From Sapria himalayana (lineage: Eukaryota; Streptophyta; Magnoliopsida; Malpighiales; Rafflesiaceae), in NCBI GenBank assembly GCA_029783825.1, contig JAREIK010002961.1, positions 1-64,000 on the forward strand: a stretch of DNA of 64,000 nt, given 5' to 3'. The notes below the pieces were generated by a model that had not been told where the DNA came from, ran no database searches, and worked only from the letters and a program-made list of their open reading frames with translations. This document shows positions 1-11,125 of the stretch, one piece after another. Position 1 is the stretch's first letter; every line of letters starts with the position of its first letter. A program made the translations under genes and the position numbers.

Positions 1-3000
1 TATATTATATAAATACAATATAAACAATGTTATTGATAATATATTATATAATGATCAAAATTAAATTTATATACTATTGATATTAAGATAGATATTAATT
101 AAAAAATAATTACAAAACCCAAATTGATTCAAAATTATAGTAAAATATAATTATGTATAAAAATTTTTAATTTTTAAATTTTTACTTCTTTTTTTAAGCA
201 TATATATTTTTTAAATTATATTTGTCGTACTCATAATTTATCTTGTAATAAATTTTCTATAAAATAAACTAATAATAATAAAATGAATATTTAAAATTAT
301 AATAAATAGATTTAAAAATTAGATTTATTAATTATTAAGTAGTATATAGCGGTTTAATGGTTTATGTATTTTTGGCATTACGGGGTTTAGGAGTTTACTT
401 ATTTAACTGTGCATGCATTTAGTGGTTTATAGGTGTTATTTAAAAAAATATCAAAAAAATTATTTTTTTATTTTATGATATTTTCAAAGGTTATAACCTT
501 TGAAAATATAATAATTTTTAAATTTTTTTTAAAAGTGAATACAATATTTAGTTATAATACTCATTATATTTATATATCATATAAATTCAATATAATATTT
601 TATTGATAACAATTCTAATAATGATCAGAGAATAAATTAAAATCTATTATTAATAAGATAGTTTCAATTACAATATTATTACAAAACATAAAATTATTCA
701 TAAGCAAAGCAAAATATATTACTATATAATAATTTTTTTTTGAAATTTTTTTTATTAAAAAAAGTTTTTATCTATATTCTTTTTATTAAAAATAATTTAC
801 ATAAATTATATTTGTCTAACTCATAATTTATTTTTTAATTAATAATTTATAAAATAAACAAATAAATAATTAAAATGAATATTTTAAATTATAATGAAAA
901 AATAATATTGAGATTTATTATTTATTATTTAGGGTATACCTGTTTAAAATGCTTGCCTTTTAGTGTTTTCATTATTAGGAGTTTTGATTTAAGTATTTAG
1001 GCATTTAGTGGTCTATAGGATTTATTTAAACAATGAATAACAAAAAATTATTTTTGTTATTTTTTCACATTTTCAAAGGTTAACATTTGAAATATAAATA
1101 ATTTTACAAATTTTTTAAAATGGGAATAAAATATTTAGTAATAATTATCATTATAATTATATATAATATAAACTAATTATAATAATTTTATTGATAGATA
1201 TGATATCAATTATCAAAAAATAAATAAATAAACTATTATTAATATGATAGATATAAATTAAAATATATTACAAAACCTAAAATGATTCAAATCAATGTAA
1301 AATTTATTACTAAATAATAATTTTTTATTTTTAAATTTTTACTTCTTTTTATAAGATTATATTTTTTTTTATTTAAAGTAACTTATTAATATTATATTTA
1401 TCTGACTAATTATTTATTTTGTAATTAATATTTATATAAAAAATAAACTAATAAATATTTAAAATTAATATTTAAAATTATAATGAATACAAATTAAAAT
1501 GAGTTTAAGATTGTTTGAATCGGCGTGTATATGTAATTATTTTTTGATAATCCGGTTGGTTTAAACAAATATTTTTCTTTTTTACTATTTCATGTAAGTG
1601 TGGGAAAGTAACTATTAAGAGCCCCATGGATGCTTAGTAGCACAATAACGGAGGTCTCGCTGACCAGAAAGCAGTGTCGAAATTGGAAGCCGAGGCCTGA
1701 ACCGTCTCATGATCCAACCCGCTCCCGGTTATGATACCAGAGAAATTTTAATATAAAATGTTTGGTAATTGTAAATTTTGGTTGGCTTATTTTTGGACCC
1801 GTGGAAGCCGGTTCATCGTCTCTCTCATCTTCTCCTATTTTGATTTATCGTTACTATTTTGTGTGCTGCAGTACTATAATATATTGCTTGTTGCTTTAAA
1901 CTATAACGCAAAGTATTTAGGATTTAGCTAGTCGGACTGAGCCGACTAGCGAACCACATGATTTTCGGTTAGTATTTCCTCATTTTTTGATTCTATCATG
2001 GATGTTGCTAATTGGGATTATATATATTTCTTTTTTTCTTTGTTTTGGTGTTCTGTATCTCAATCTCATTACCGTGGAAGCACAAATTGTCCAACAATTA
2101 TATATGTTTACATTTTAATAGATCGATATTTAGTGGTTTTGTTGTTTTAGAGTTTAGCAATTAGTTTTTTTCTCATTAGTGTTATATAGGGTTTATTTAT
2201 ATAATAAAATAATTTTTTTTTTTTCGATTTCTAAAGGTTATACCTTTCAAAATAAAATAATTTTTAAAATCTTTTGAAATGTGAATACCATATATAATTA
2301 TTAATTTTATTAATTATATATCATATAAATTCAATATAAATAATTTTAATGATAGATATTATAATAATGATCAAAAATTAATTAATAAACTATTATTAAT
2401 AATATAAATATTAATTTAATTATATTTATATGACACAAAATGATTCAAAATCAATAAAAATATATTACTAAATAATAATATTTAAGTTTTAAAATTTTTC
2501 CGTCTTTTTATAAGCTTATATTTTTTTATGAATAAAATAAATTATATAAATAATATCTGTCTCACTCGAAATTAATTTTGGTAATTAATTTTTTCTAAAA
2601 AATTAAACTATAAATAATTAAATGAATATTAAATTATAATAAATAGAAATAAAAATGAGATTTATTATTTAGTAAGTAGTATACGGCTGTTATAAGGTTT
2701 ATGTATTTAGGGTTTCAGGTTTTTGAGCTACTGATTTAAGTACGTAAATATTTAATGATATATAGGTTTTATTTAAAAAAGAAATAACAAAATTTTTTTT
2801 GTATTCTTCTCATTTTTTAAGATTATAACCTTGGAAAATATAATAATTTTTAATTTTTTTCAAAAGTGAATACAATATTTATTTATAAAAATCATCTTAT
2901 TATATATCATATAAATTCAATATAACACAATTTATGATATATATTCTAATAATTATCAAAAAATAATATTAAAAATCTATATGAATAAGATTGATATGTC

Positions 3001-3045
3001 TTAAAATAAGATATCAAACCCTAATATTATTTATAAACTTTTTTT
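1..3045 (+). repeat. Partial higher-order satellite unit (left edge, indel-rich)
   Basis: This is the tail of a 7.46-kb higher-order unit; it matches 7422-10488 and 14881-17947 in the same order, including the GC-richer island. Compared with those near-identical copies it has many one-base insertions and deletions, mostly in homopolymers. Position 1 pairs with 7422 (offset 7421) but 3953 pairs with 11408 (offset 7455), so about 34 bases net are missing over 4 kb. Only about 4 more are lost over the next 3.9 kb. Poor consensus at an assembly edge is the simplest explanation; a genuinely older unit is the alternative. I see no gene here. Confidence 0.9.
1532..2126 (+). other. GC-richer non-satellite island, copy 1 (indel-rich)
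   Basis: About 595 bp of more complex, GC-richer sequence inserted in a monomer between its TGTATA motif and the octamer tract. It aligns end to end with 8966-9556 but carries many one-base insertions and deletions, for example extra C or G near 1625, 1690 and 1728. It includes the TAGTCGG...CCGACTA inverted repeat near 1927-1950 and the degraded signal-peptide-like frame from about 2002. Origin unknown; I infer capture of genic or promoter-like DNA by the satellite. Confidence 0.85.
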
Positions 3046-6000
3046 CAGGTTTTATTTTGTTATTATCTCATTTTCAAAGATGATAACCTTAAAAATATAA
3101 TAATTTATAAATTATTTCAATGTAAATATAATATTAGTTATACTAATCTTTATAATTATATATCATGTAAATTCAATATAAAACAATTTTATTGGTAAAT
3201 ATTCTAATAATGATCAAAAAATAAATTAATAATCTATGATTAATAAGAAGATATCAATTAAAATATAATTACAAACCTAAAATGATTCAGAAGCAAGCAA
3301 ATATATTAGTATAATAATATTTAAGTTTTTAAAATTTTTTTTCTTTTAAAAAGTGTATCTATAATTTTTTGATTAAAAATAATTTATATAAATTATTTTT
3401 GTCTAGCTCAAATTATTTTGTAAATTATATTTATATATAAATAACAAATACATAATTAAAATGATATTTAAAATTATAATTAAAAAATTGAATTTATTAT
3501 TTATATTTAGGGTTACTGTTTTAATTTAAATTAGATCTGTCTCACAAATAATTTACTTTGTAATTAATATTTCTATAAAAAATAAACTGATAAATAATTA
3601 AAATAAAAATTTGATATTATACTGTATAAAATTTAAAATGAGATTTATTATTTATTATTAATCTTTACCAGTTTAATGGAATAAGTATTTAGAGGTTTTG
3701 TCGTTTAGGAGTTTAGCAATTTATGTTTTTAGGCTTTTAGTGGTTTATAGGTTTTATTTAAAAAATAAAATAACAAAAAATTTTCTATAATTTGTAATCA
3801 TTTTCATAAGGTATAACCTTTGAAAATATTATAATATTTACAATTTTTTGAAATGTGAATATAATATTTTGTTATTATAAAATTAATAATTATATATCAT
3901 ATAAATTCAATATAAACAATTTTATTGATAGATAATATAATAATAATCAAAATTAAATTAATAAACTATAAATAAAAAGATAGATATTAATTAAAAAATA
4001 TTTACAAAATGCAAATTGATTCAAAATTAATGTAAAATATATTATTGGATAATAATTTTTAATTTTTAAATTTATACTTCTTTTATAAGCGTATATTTTT
4101 TTTATTAAAAATAAATTAATTAAATTATCTTTGCGCACTCATAATTTATTTTGTAATAAATTTTTCTAAAAAATAAACTAATAAATAATTAAATTGAATA
4201 TTTAATATTATAATAATAGAAATAAAAATTATATTATTAATTATTAAGTAGTATATAGCAGCTTAATGGTTTATGTATTTAGGCATTACGTGGTTTACGA
4301 GTTTACTGATTTAACTGTGCATGAATTTAGTGGATTATAGTTTTTATTTAAGAAACAAATAAAAAAAATATTTTTATTATTTTTTGATATTTTCAAAGGT
4401 TATATCCTTTGAAAATATAATAGTTTTTAAATTTTTTTGAAAAGTGAATAAATACTTATTTATAATAATCATAATAATTATATATCATATAAATTCAATA
4501 TAAATAATTTTATTGATAGATATTCTAATAATTATCAAAAAATAAATTAAAAATCTATTATGAATAAGATTGATATTACTTAAAATATAATATCAAAACC
4601 TAAAATGATTCAAAAGCAAAACATAATATATTACTTAATAATAATTATTTGTTTTTAAATTCTTATTCTTTTTATATGCTTATCTATTTTTTGATGAAAA
4701 ATAATTTTTATAAATTATATTTTTAACTCATAATTTATTGTATAATTAATATGTATATATAAATAACAAACTAAATAAACAAAATGAATTTTTTAAATTA
4801 TAATGAAAACAAATAAAAAAAGAGATTTATTAATTATTATTTAGGTATACAGGTTTAAACAATTATCTATATAGGGTTATCGGGATTTTGTAGTTTATTG
4901 ATTTAAGTGTTGAGGCTTTTAGTGATTTATAGGTTTTATTTAAACAATAAAATAATAAAAAAATATTTTTTTTTTCATATGTTCAAAGGTTATAATCTTT
5001 GAAAATATAATAATTTTAAAATTTTTTTTAAAAGTGAATACAATATTTAGTAATAATAATTATTAAATTTATATATCATATAAATTAAATATAAATATTT
5101 TTATTGATAAATATTCTAATAATGATCAAAAAATAAATTAATAATCTATTATTAATAAGTTAGATATCAATTAAAATATAATTACAAAACCTAAATTGAT
5201 TCATAAACAAAGTAAAATATATTACTATATAATAATTTCTTGTATTTAATTTTTTTATTCTTTTAATAAGTTTATCTATATTTTTTTGTTGAATCATAAT
5301 TTATATAAATTATATTTGTCTAACTTATAATTCATTTTTTAATTAATATTTATATAAAAATAAAAAATATTTAATTAAAATGAATATTTAAAATTATAAT
5401 GAAAAAAATAAAAATGAGATTTATTATTTATTATTTACGATATACATGTTTAAAAAATTTATCTATTTAGGGCTTTCGAGATTTAGAAGTTATTGATTTA
5501 AATATTTAGGAATTTAATGGTTTATGGCTTTTATTTAAACAATGAAATAACAAAAAAATTATTTTTGATTTTTTTTGAAATTTTCAAATGACATAAAATT
5601 TGAAAATATAATAATTTTTAAATTTTTTAAAAATGTGAATACAATATTTAGTAATATTAATAATTATCACTATATATAATATAAACTAAATATAAACAAT
5701 TTTATTGATAATATTATATCAATTATCAAATAATAAATTAATATACTATTATTAATATGATAAATATAAATTAAAATATAATTAAAAAACCTAAAATGAT
5801 TCAAAATCAAAGTAAAATTTATTACTAAATAATAATTTTTTTTTAGTTTTTGCATCATTTTATAAGCTTATATATTTATTTGTTGAAAAATTTTTTATTT
5901 AAATTATATTTGTCACTCATAATTTATTTTGTAATTAATATTTCTATAAATTATTTAAATTATATTTAAGGTTTACGATCTTAAAGGTTTAAATATTTAG

Positions 6001-7901
6001 GGGCTTCGGGGTTTAGGAGTTTAGATATTTATGTATTTAGGCATTTAATGGTTTATAAGTTTTATTTAAACAATGATATATCAAAAAATTTATTTTTGTT
6101 ATTTTTTCTCATATTTGAAGGTTATAACCTTTGAAAATATAACAATTTTTAAATATTATATATGTGAATACTATATTTAGTTATGATAATCTTAATAATT
6201 ATAGATCATGTTAATTCAAAATAAACAATTATATTGAATTATTAATGATCAAAATATATATTTACAAATAAAATATATCATGTTAATTTAAAAAATATTG
6301 AAAGATATTATATTAATGATCAAAAAATAAATTAATAAACTGTTATTAATAAGATAGATATTTTTTAAATTATATTTGCAAAATTTAAATTGATTCAAAA
6401 TCAAAGTAAAATATAATACTAAATAATAATTTTTTTGATGTTTTGCTTCTTTTTATAAGTTTATATTTTTTGTTATTAAAAGTAAATTATTTAAATTATA
6501 TTTGTCTTCCAAATAATTTATTTTTAATTTATAATTCTATAAAAATAAACTAATAAATAATTAAAATGAATTTTTAAAAATATAATGAATACAAATAAAA
6601 TTGAGATTTATTATTTATTATACAGGATATACTAGTTTAATGGTTTAAGTATATAGGTTGTTTGGGGTTTAGTGATTTATAGTTTTTATTTAAAGAATAA
6701 AAAATAAAAAATTATTTTTTTGATTTTTTTATAATTTTTAACGGTTATAACCTTTGAAAATATAATAATTTTTAATTTTTTTAAATGTTAATATAATATT
6801 TAGTTATAATATTCTTAATAATTATATATAATCTAAACTCAATATAAATAATTTTATTAATAGATATTATAATAATGATCAAAAAAAATTAATAAACTAT
6901 TATTAATAAGAATGATATAAATTAAAATATAATTTTAAAAACTAAAAAGATTCAAAATCAAAATAAAATATTTTAAAAATAATAAATTTTTATTTTTAAA
7001 ATTTTGCCTCTTTTTATAAGCACTATATATTTTTATTGATAAAAAATAATTTATTTAAAATAGATCCGTCTCACTAATAATTTATTCTGTAATTAATATT
7101 TCTATAAAAATAAACTGATAAATATTTAAAATACAAATTTAAAATTATACTGAATAAAATTTAAAATGAGATTTATGATTTATTATTACTGTATACCAAT
7201 TAATGGATTAAGTATTTAGAGGATTTTTCATTTATGATTTTAGTGATTTATATTTTTAGGCTTTTAGTGGTTTATACGTTTTATTTAAAAAAATAAAATA
7301 TCAAAAAAAATTTATATAATTTTTTCTCATTTTCATAGGTTATACCATTTAAAAATATAATAATATTTAAAATTTTTTGAAATGTGAATACAATACTTTG
7401 TTATAATAATATTAAAAATTATATATTATATAAATACAATATAAACAATTTTATTGATATATATTATAATAATGATCAAAATTAAATTTATATACTATTG
7501 ATATTAAGATAGATATTAATTAAAAAATAATTACAAAACCCAAATTGATTCAAAATTATAGTAAAATATAATTATGTATAAAAATTTTTAATTTTTAAAT
7601 TTTTACTTCTTTTTTAAGCATATATATTTTTTAAATTATATTTGTCGTACTCATAATTTATCTTGTAATAAATATTTCTATAAAAATAAACTAATAAATA
7701 ATAAAATGAATATTTAAAATTATAATAAATAGATTTAAAAATTAGATTTATTAATTATTAAGTAGTATATAGCGGTTTAATGGTTTATGTATTTTTGGCA
7801 TTACGGGGTTTAGGAGTTTACTTATTTAACTGTGCATGCATTTAGTGGTTTATAGGTGTTATTTAAAAAAATATCAAAAAAATTATTTTTTTTATTTTAT
7901 G

Positions 7902-7933
7902 ATATTTTCAAAGGTTATAACCTTTGAAAATAT
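7902..7933. repeat. Satellite palindrome, 32-bp perfect example
   Basis: Perfect 32-bp palindrome with core AAAGGTTATAACCTTT and flanks ATATTTTC / GAAAATAT. Identical perfect copies lie at 478-509, 15361-15392, 22817-22848 and, in the diverged array, 28672-28703. A 28-bp perfect version is at 45649-45676 in the reverse array. Most monomers keep this element, though often with a few changes, making it the best-conserved part of the satellite. Confidence 0.92.
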
Positions 7934-8468
7934 AATAATTTTTAAATTTTTTTTAAAAGTGAATACAATATTTAGTTATAATACTCATTATATTTATATA
8001 TCATATAAATTCAATATAAATATTTTTATTGATAACAATTCTAATAATGATCAGAGAATAAATTAAAAATCTATTATTAATAAGATAGTTATCAATTACA
8101 ATATTATTACAAAACATAAAATTATTCATAAGCAAAGCAAAATATATTACTATATAATAATTTTTTTTTGAAATTTTTTTTATTAAAAAAAGTTTTTATC
8201 TATATTCTTTTTATTAAAAATAATTTACATAAATTATATTTGTCTAACTCATAATTTATTTTTTAATTAATAATTATATAAAAATAAACAAATAAATAAT
8301 TAAAATGAATATTTTAAATTATAATGAAAAAATAATATTGAGATTTATTATTTATTATTTAGGGTATACCTGTTTAAAATGCTTGCCTTTTTAGTGTTTT
8401 CATTATTTAGGAGTTATTGATTTAAGTATTTAGGCATTTAGTGGTCTATAGGATTTATTTAAACAATG

Positions 8469-8497
8469 AAATAACAAAAAAATTATTTTTGTTATTT
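8469..8497. repeat. Second satellite dyad (12-bp arms), example
   Basis: AAATAACAAAAA and TTTTTGTTATTT form perfect 12-bp arms around AATTA. Recognisable versions sit immediately before the main palindrome in many monomers, so a monomer often has two neighbouring dyads within about 80 bp. Being A/T runs, arms can arise easily by chance, but the recurrent GTTAT/ATAAC core argues for descent from one structured ancestor. Confidence 0.7.
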
Positions 8498-8965
8498 TTT
8501 CACATTTTCAAAGGTTAACATTTGAAAATATAAATAATTTTACAAATTTTTTAAAATGGGAATAAAATATTTAGTAATAATTATCATTATAATTATATAT
8601 AATATAAACTAATTATAATAATTTTATTGATAGATATGATATCAATTATCAAAAAATAAATAAATAAACTATTATTAATATGATAGATATAAATTAAAAT
8701 ATAATTACAAAACCTAAAATGATTCAAAATCAATGTAAAATTTATTACTAAATAATAATTTTTTATTTTTAAATTTTTACTTCTTTTTATAAGATTATAT
8801 TTTTTTTATTTAAAGTAACTTATTAATATTATATTTATCTGACTAATTATTTATTTTGTAATTAATATTTATATAAAAAATAAACTAATAAATATTTAAA
8901 ATTAATATTTAAAATTATAATGAATACAAATTAAAATGAGATTTAAGATTTTTTATTGCTGTATA

Positions 8966-9556
8966 TGTAATTTATTTTTTGATAATCTGTTTGTTTAAAC
9001 AAATATTTTTTTCTTTTTTAATATTTTCATGTAAGTGTGGGAAAGTAAATATTAAGAGCCCATGGATGCAGTAGTAGCACAATAACGGAGGTCTCGCTGA
9101 CCAGACAGCAGGTCGAAATTGGAGCAGAGCCTGACCCGTCTCATGATCCAACCCGCTCCGGTTATATGAACCAAGAGAAATTTTAATATAAAATGTTTGG
9201 TAATTTAAATTTTGGTTGGCTATTTTTGGACCCGTGGAACTGTTCATCGTCTCTCTCTCTTCTCTATGTTTGATTTATCGTTACTATTTTGTGTGCTGCA
9301 TACTATAAGATATTTCTGTTGCTTTAAACTATAACGCAAAAGTATTTTATGATTTAGCTAGTCGTACTGAGCGACTAGCGAACCACATTATTTTCGGTTA
9401 TTATTTCTCATTTTTTGATTCTATCATGGATGGTTGCTAAATTGGGATATATATATTTCTTTTTTTCTTTTGTTTTTGTGTTTCTGTATCTCAATCTCAT
9501 TACCGTGGAAGCACAATTGTCCAACAATTATATATGTTATACATTTTTAATAGATC
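8966..9556 (+). other. GC-richer non-satellite island, copy 2
   Basis: About 590 bp with base composition and word content unlike the surrounding satellite: unique-looking DNA such as GGAGGTCTCGCTGACCAG, a TCTCTCTCTCTTCTCT stretch near 9251 and an 8-bp-arm inverted repeat at 9357-9379. It sits inside one monomer between the TGTATA motif and the octamer tract and adds about 590 bp to the normal spacing, so little satellite was lost. The right half contains an ATG frame with a signal-peptide-like start (9430). A frame on the other strand across 8972-9247 looks accidental. I do not recognise the source. Confidence 0.88.
9357..9379. repeat. Short inverted repeat in the island
   Basis: GCTAGTCG and CGACTAGC form perfect 8-bp arms around a 7-nt loop (TACTGAG). 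It is repeated at the same phase near 16816 and 24272. In the first copy (1927-1950) the arms are 9 bp (GCTAGTCGG / CCGACTAGC) with loop ACTGAG. Could be a protein-binding dyad or chance; function unknown. Confidence 0.6.
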
Positions 9557-9624
9557 GATTATTTAGTGGTTTTGTTGTTTTAGAGTTTAGCAATTTATTT
9601 TTTTATTCATTTAGTGTTATATAG
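9430..9624 (+). pseudogene. Candidate captured 5' coding fragment with signal-peptide-like start
   Basis: From ATG 9430 a 64-residue frame begins MVAKLGYIYFFFSFVFVF, continues LYLNLITVEA and then QLSNNY before running into satellite at about 9556 and a stop at 9622-9624. The first 28 residues look like a signal peptide: a lysine near the start, a long hydrophobic core and a VEA-Q cleavage-like site. The QLSNNY that follows weakly recalls mature N-termini of plant class III peroxidases (QLS.NFY); that is a guess from a few residues. A nearer ATG at 9426 stops after four codons. The frame has no downstream domain, so at best it is a broken gene fragment. Random T-rich DNA can also encode hydrophobic runs. 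Confidence 0.25.
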
Positions 9625-10257
9625 GGTTTATTTATATAATAAAATAAATTTTTTTTTTTCGATTTCTAAAGGTTATAACCTTTAAAAATAAAATAATTTT
9701 TAAAATCTTTTGAAATGTGAATACCATATATAATTATATTAATTTTATTAATTATATATCATATAAATTCAATATAAATAATTTTAATGATAGATATTAT
9801 AATAATGATCAAAAATTAAATTAATAAACTATTATTAATAATATAAATATTAATTTAATTATATTTATATGACACAAAATGATTCAAAATCAAATAAAAA
9901 TATATTACTAAATAATAATATTTAAGTTTTAAAATTTTCCGTCTTTTTATAAGCTTATATTTTTTTATGAATAAAAATAAATTATATAAATAATATCTGT
10001 CTCACTCGAAATTAATTTTGTAATTAATTTTTCTAAAAAATTAAACTATAAATAATTAAAATGAATATTTAAAATTATAATAAATAGAAATAAAAATGAG
10101 ATTTATTATTTATTAAGTAGTATACGGCTGTTATAAGGTTTATGTATTTAGGGGTTTCAGGTTTTTGAGCTACTGATTTAAGTACGTAAATATTTAATGA
10201 TATATAGGTTTTATTTAAAAAAGAAATAACAAATTTTTTTTGTATTCTTTCTCATTT

Positions 10258-10536
10258 TTTAAGATTATAACCTTGGAAAATATAATAATTTTTAAATTTT
10301 TTTCAAAAGTGAATACAATATTTATTTATAAAAATCATATTATTATATATCATATAAATTCAATATAAACAATTTTATTGATATATATTCTAATAATTAT
10401 CAAAAAATAAATTAAAAATCTATTATGAATAAGATTGATATGTCTTAAAATAGAATATCAAAACCTAATATTATTTATAAATTTTTTTCAGGTTTTATTT
10501 TTGTTATTATCTCATTTTCAAAGATGATAACCTTTA
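10258..10536 (+). repeat. Truncated monomer at the higher-order unit junction
   Basis: Palindrome marks at about 10267 and 10528 are only 261 bp apart instead of about 595. Sequence after AAAACCTAA (about 10469) jumps through roughly 20 bp of filler into CAGGTTTTATTT at 10489, skipping most of a monomer. The same junction is at 3046 and 17948. It is missing at 25382, where the ancestral order continues, so I read it as the duplication breakpoint that founded the young array. Confidence 0.75.
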
Positions 10537-10976
10537 AAAATATAATAATTTATAAATTATTTTCAAATGTAAATATAATATTTAGTTATACTAATCTTTA
10601 TAATTATATATCATGTAAATTCAATATAAACAATTTTATTGGTAAATATTCTAATAATGATCAAAAAATAAATTAATAATCTATTATTAATAAGATAGAT
10701 ATCAATTAAAATATAATTACAAAACCTAAAATGATTCAGAAGCAAAGCAAAATATATTAGTATATAATAATTTTAAGTTTTTAAAATTTTTTTTCTTTTA
10801 AAAAGTGTATCTATAATTTTTTGATTAAAAATAATTTATATAAATTATTTTTGTCTAGCTCAAATTATTTTGTAATTAATATTTATATATAAATAAACAA
10901 ATAAATAATTAAAATGAATATTTAAAATTATAATTAAAAAATTGAATTTATTATTTATTATTTAGGGTTACTGTTT

Positions 10977-11125
10977 TAATTTAAATTAGATCTGTCTCAC
11001 AAATAATTTACTTTGTAATTAATATTTCTATAAAAATAAACTGATAAATAATTAAAATAAAAATTTGATATTATACTGTATAAAATTTAAAATGAGATTT
11101 ATTATTTATTATTAATCTTTACCAG
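10977..11125 (+). repeat. Jump-back partial duplication inside a monomer (about 145 bp)
   Basis: After the start of an octamer tract (GGGTTACTG), the sequence TTTTAATTTAAATTAGATC jumps back to the GTCTCAC...AATTTATTTTG part and repeats about 145 bp, giving a 740-bp palindrome spacing instead of 595. The same junction occurs at 3515, 18434, 29055, 36548, 40452 and 41807 forward, and in reverse near 45940, 50720, 51450, 55510 and 60255. Confidence 0.75.

Larger units (their letters stand above)
3046..10488 (+). repeat. Higher-order satellite unit 1 (about 7.44 kb)
   Basis: First full unit of the tandem array. I set the boundary at the short-monomer junction (CAGGTTTTATTT at 3046, 10489, 17948), because the last unit leaves the array at this same phase near 25382. 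It contains about 12 monomers of roughly 590-600 bp, each marked by a version of AAAGGTTATAACCTTT; in window coordinates the marks include about 3804, 4404, 4990, 5592, 6124, 6740, 7343, 7917, 8515, 9675 and 10267. The unusual spacing of 1160 between 8515 and 9675 is one monomer plus the 590-bp island. Open frames in it are short, low-complexity and shared only because the units are recent copies. No promoter or gene is visible. Confidence 0.93.

Noticed and set aside
3953..5858. Short lysine, isoleucine, asparagine and tyrosine-rich frames in the satellite (also in each unit and in the diverged arrays)
   Set aside because: Expected by chance in very AT-rich repeats; the same monomer gives different frames in different copies.
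8972..9247. 91-codon frame on the minus strand of the island, identical in three units
   Set aside because: Identity reflects recent unit duplication. It runs from satellite into the island, has no recognisable motif and is broken in the first copy.
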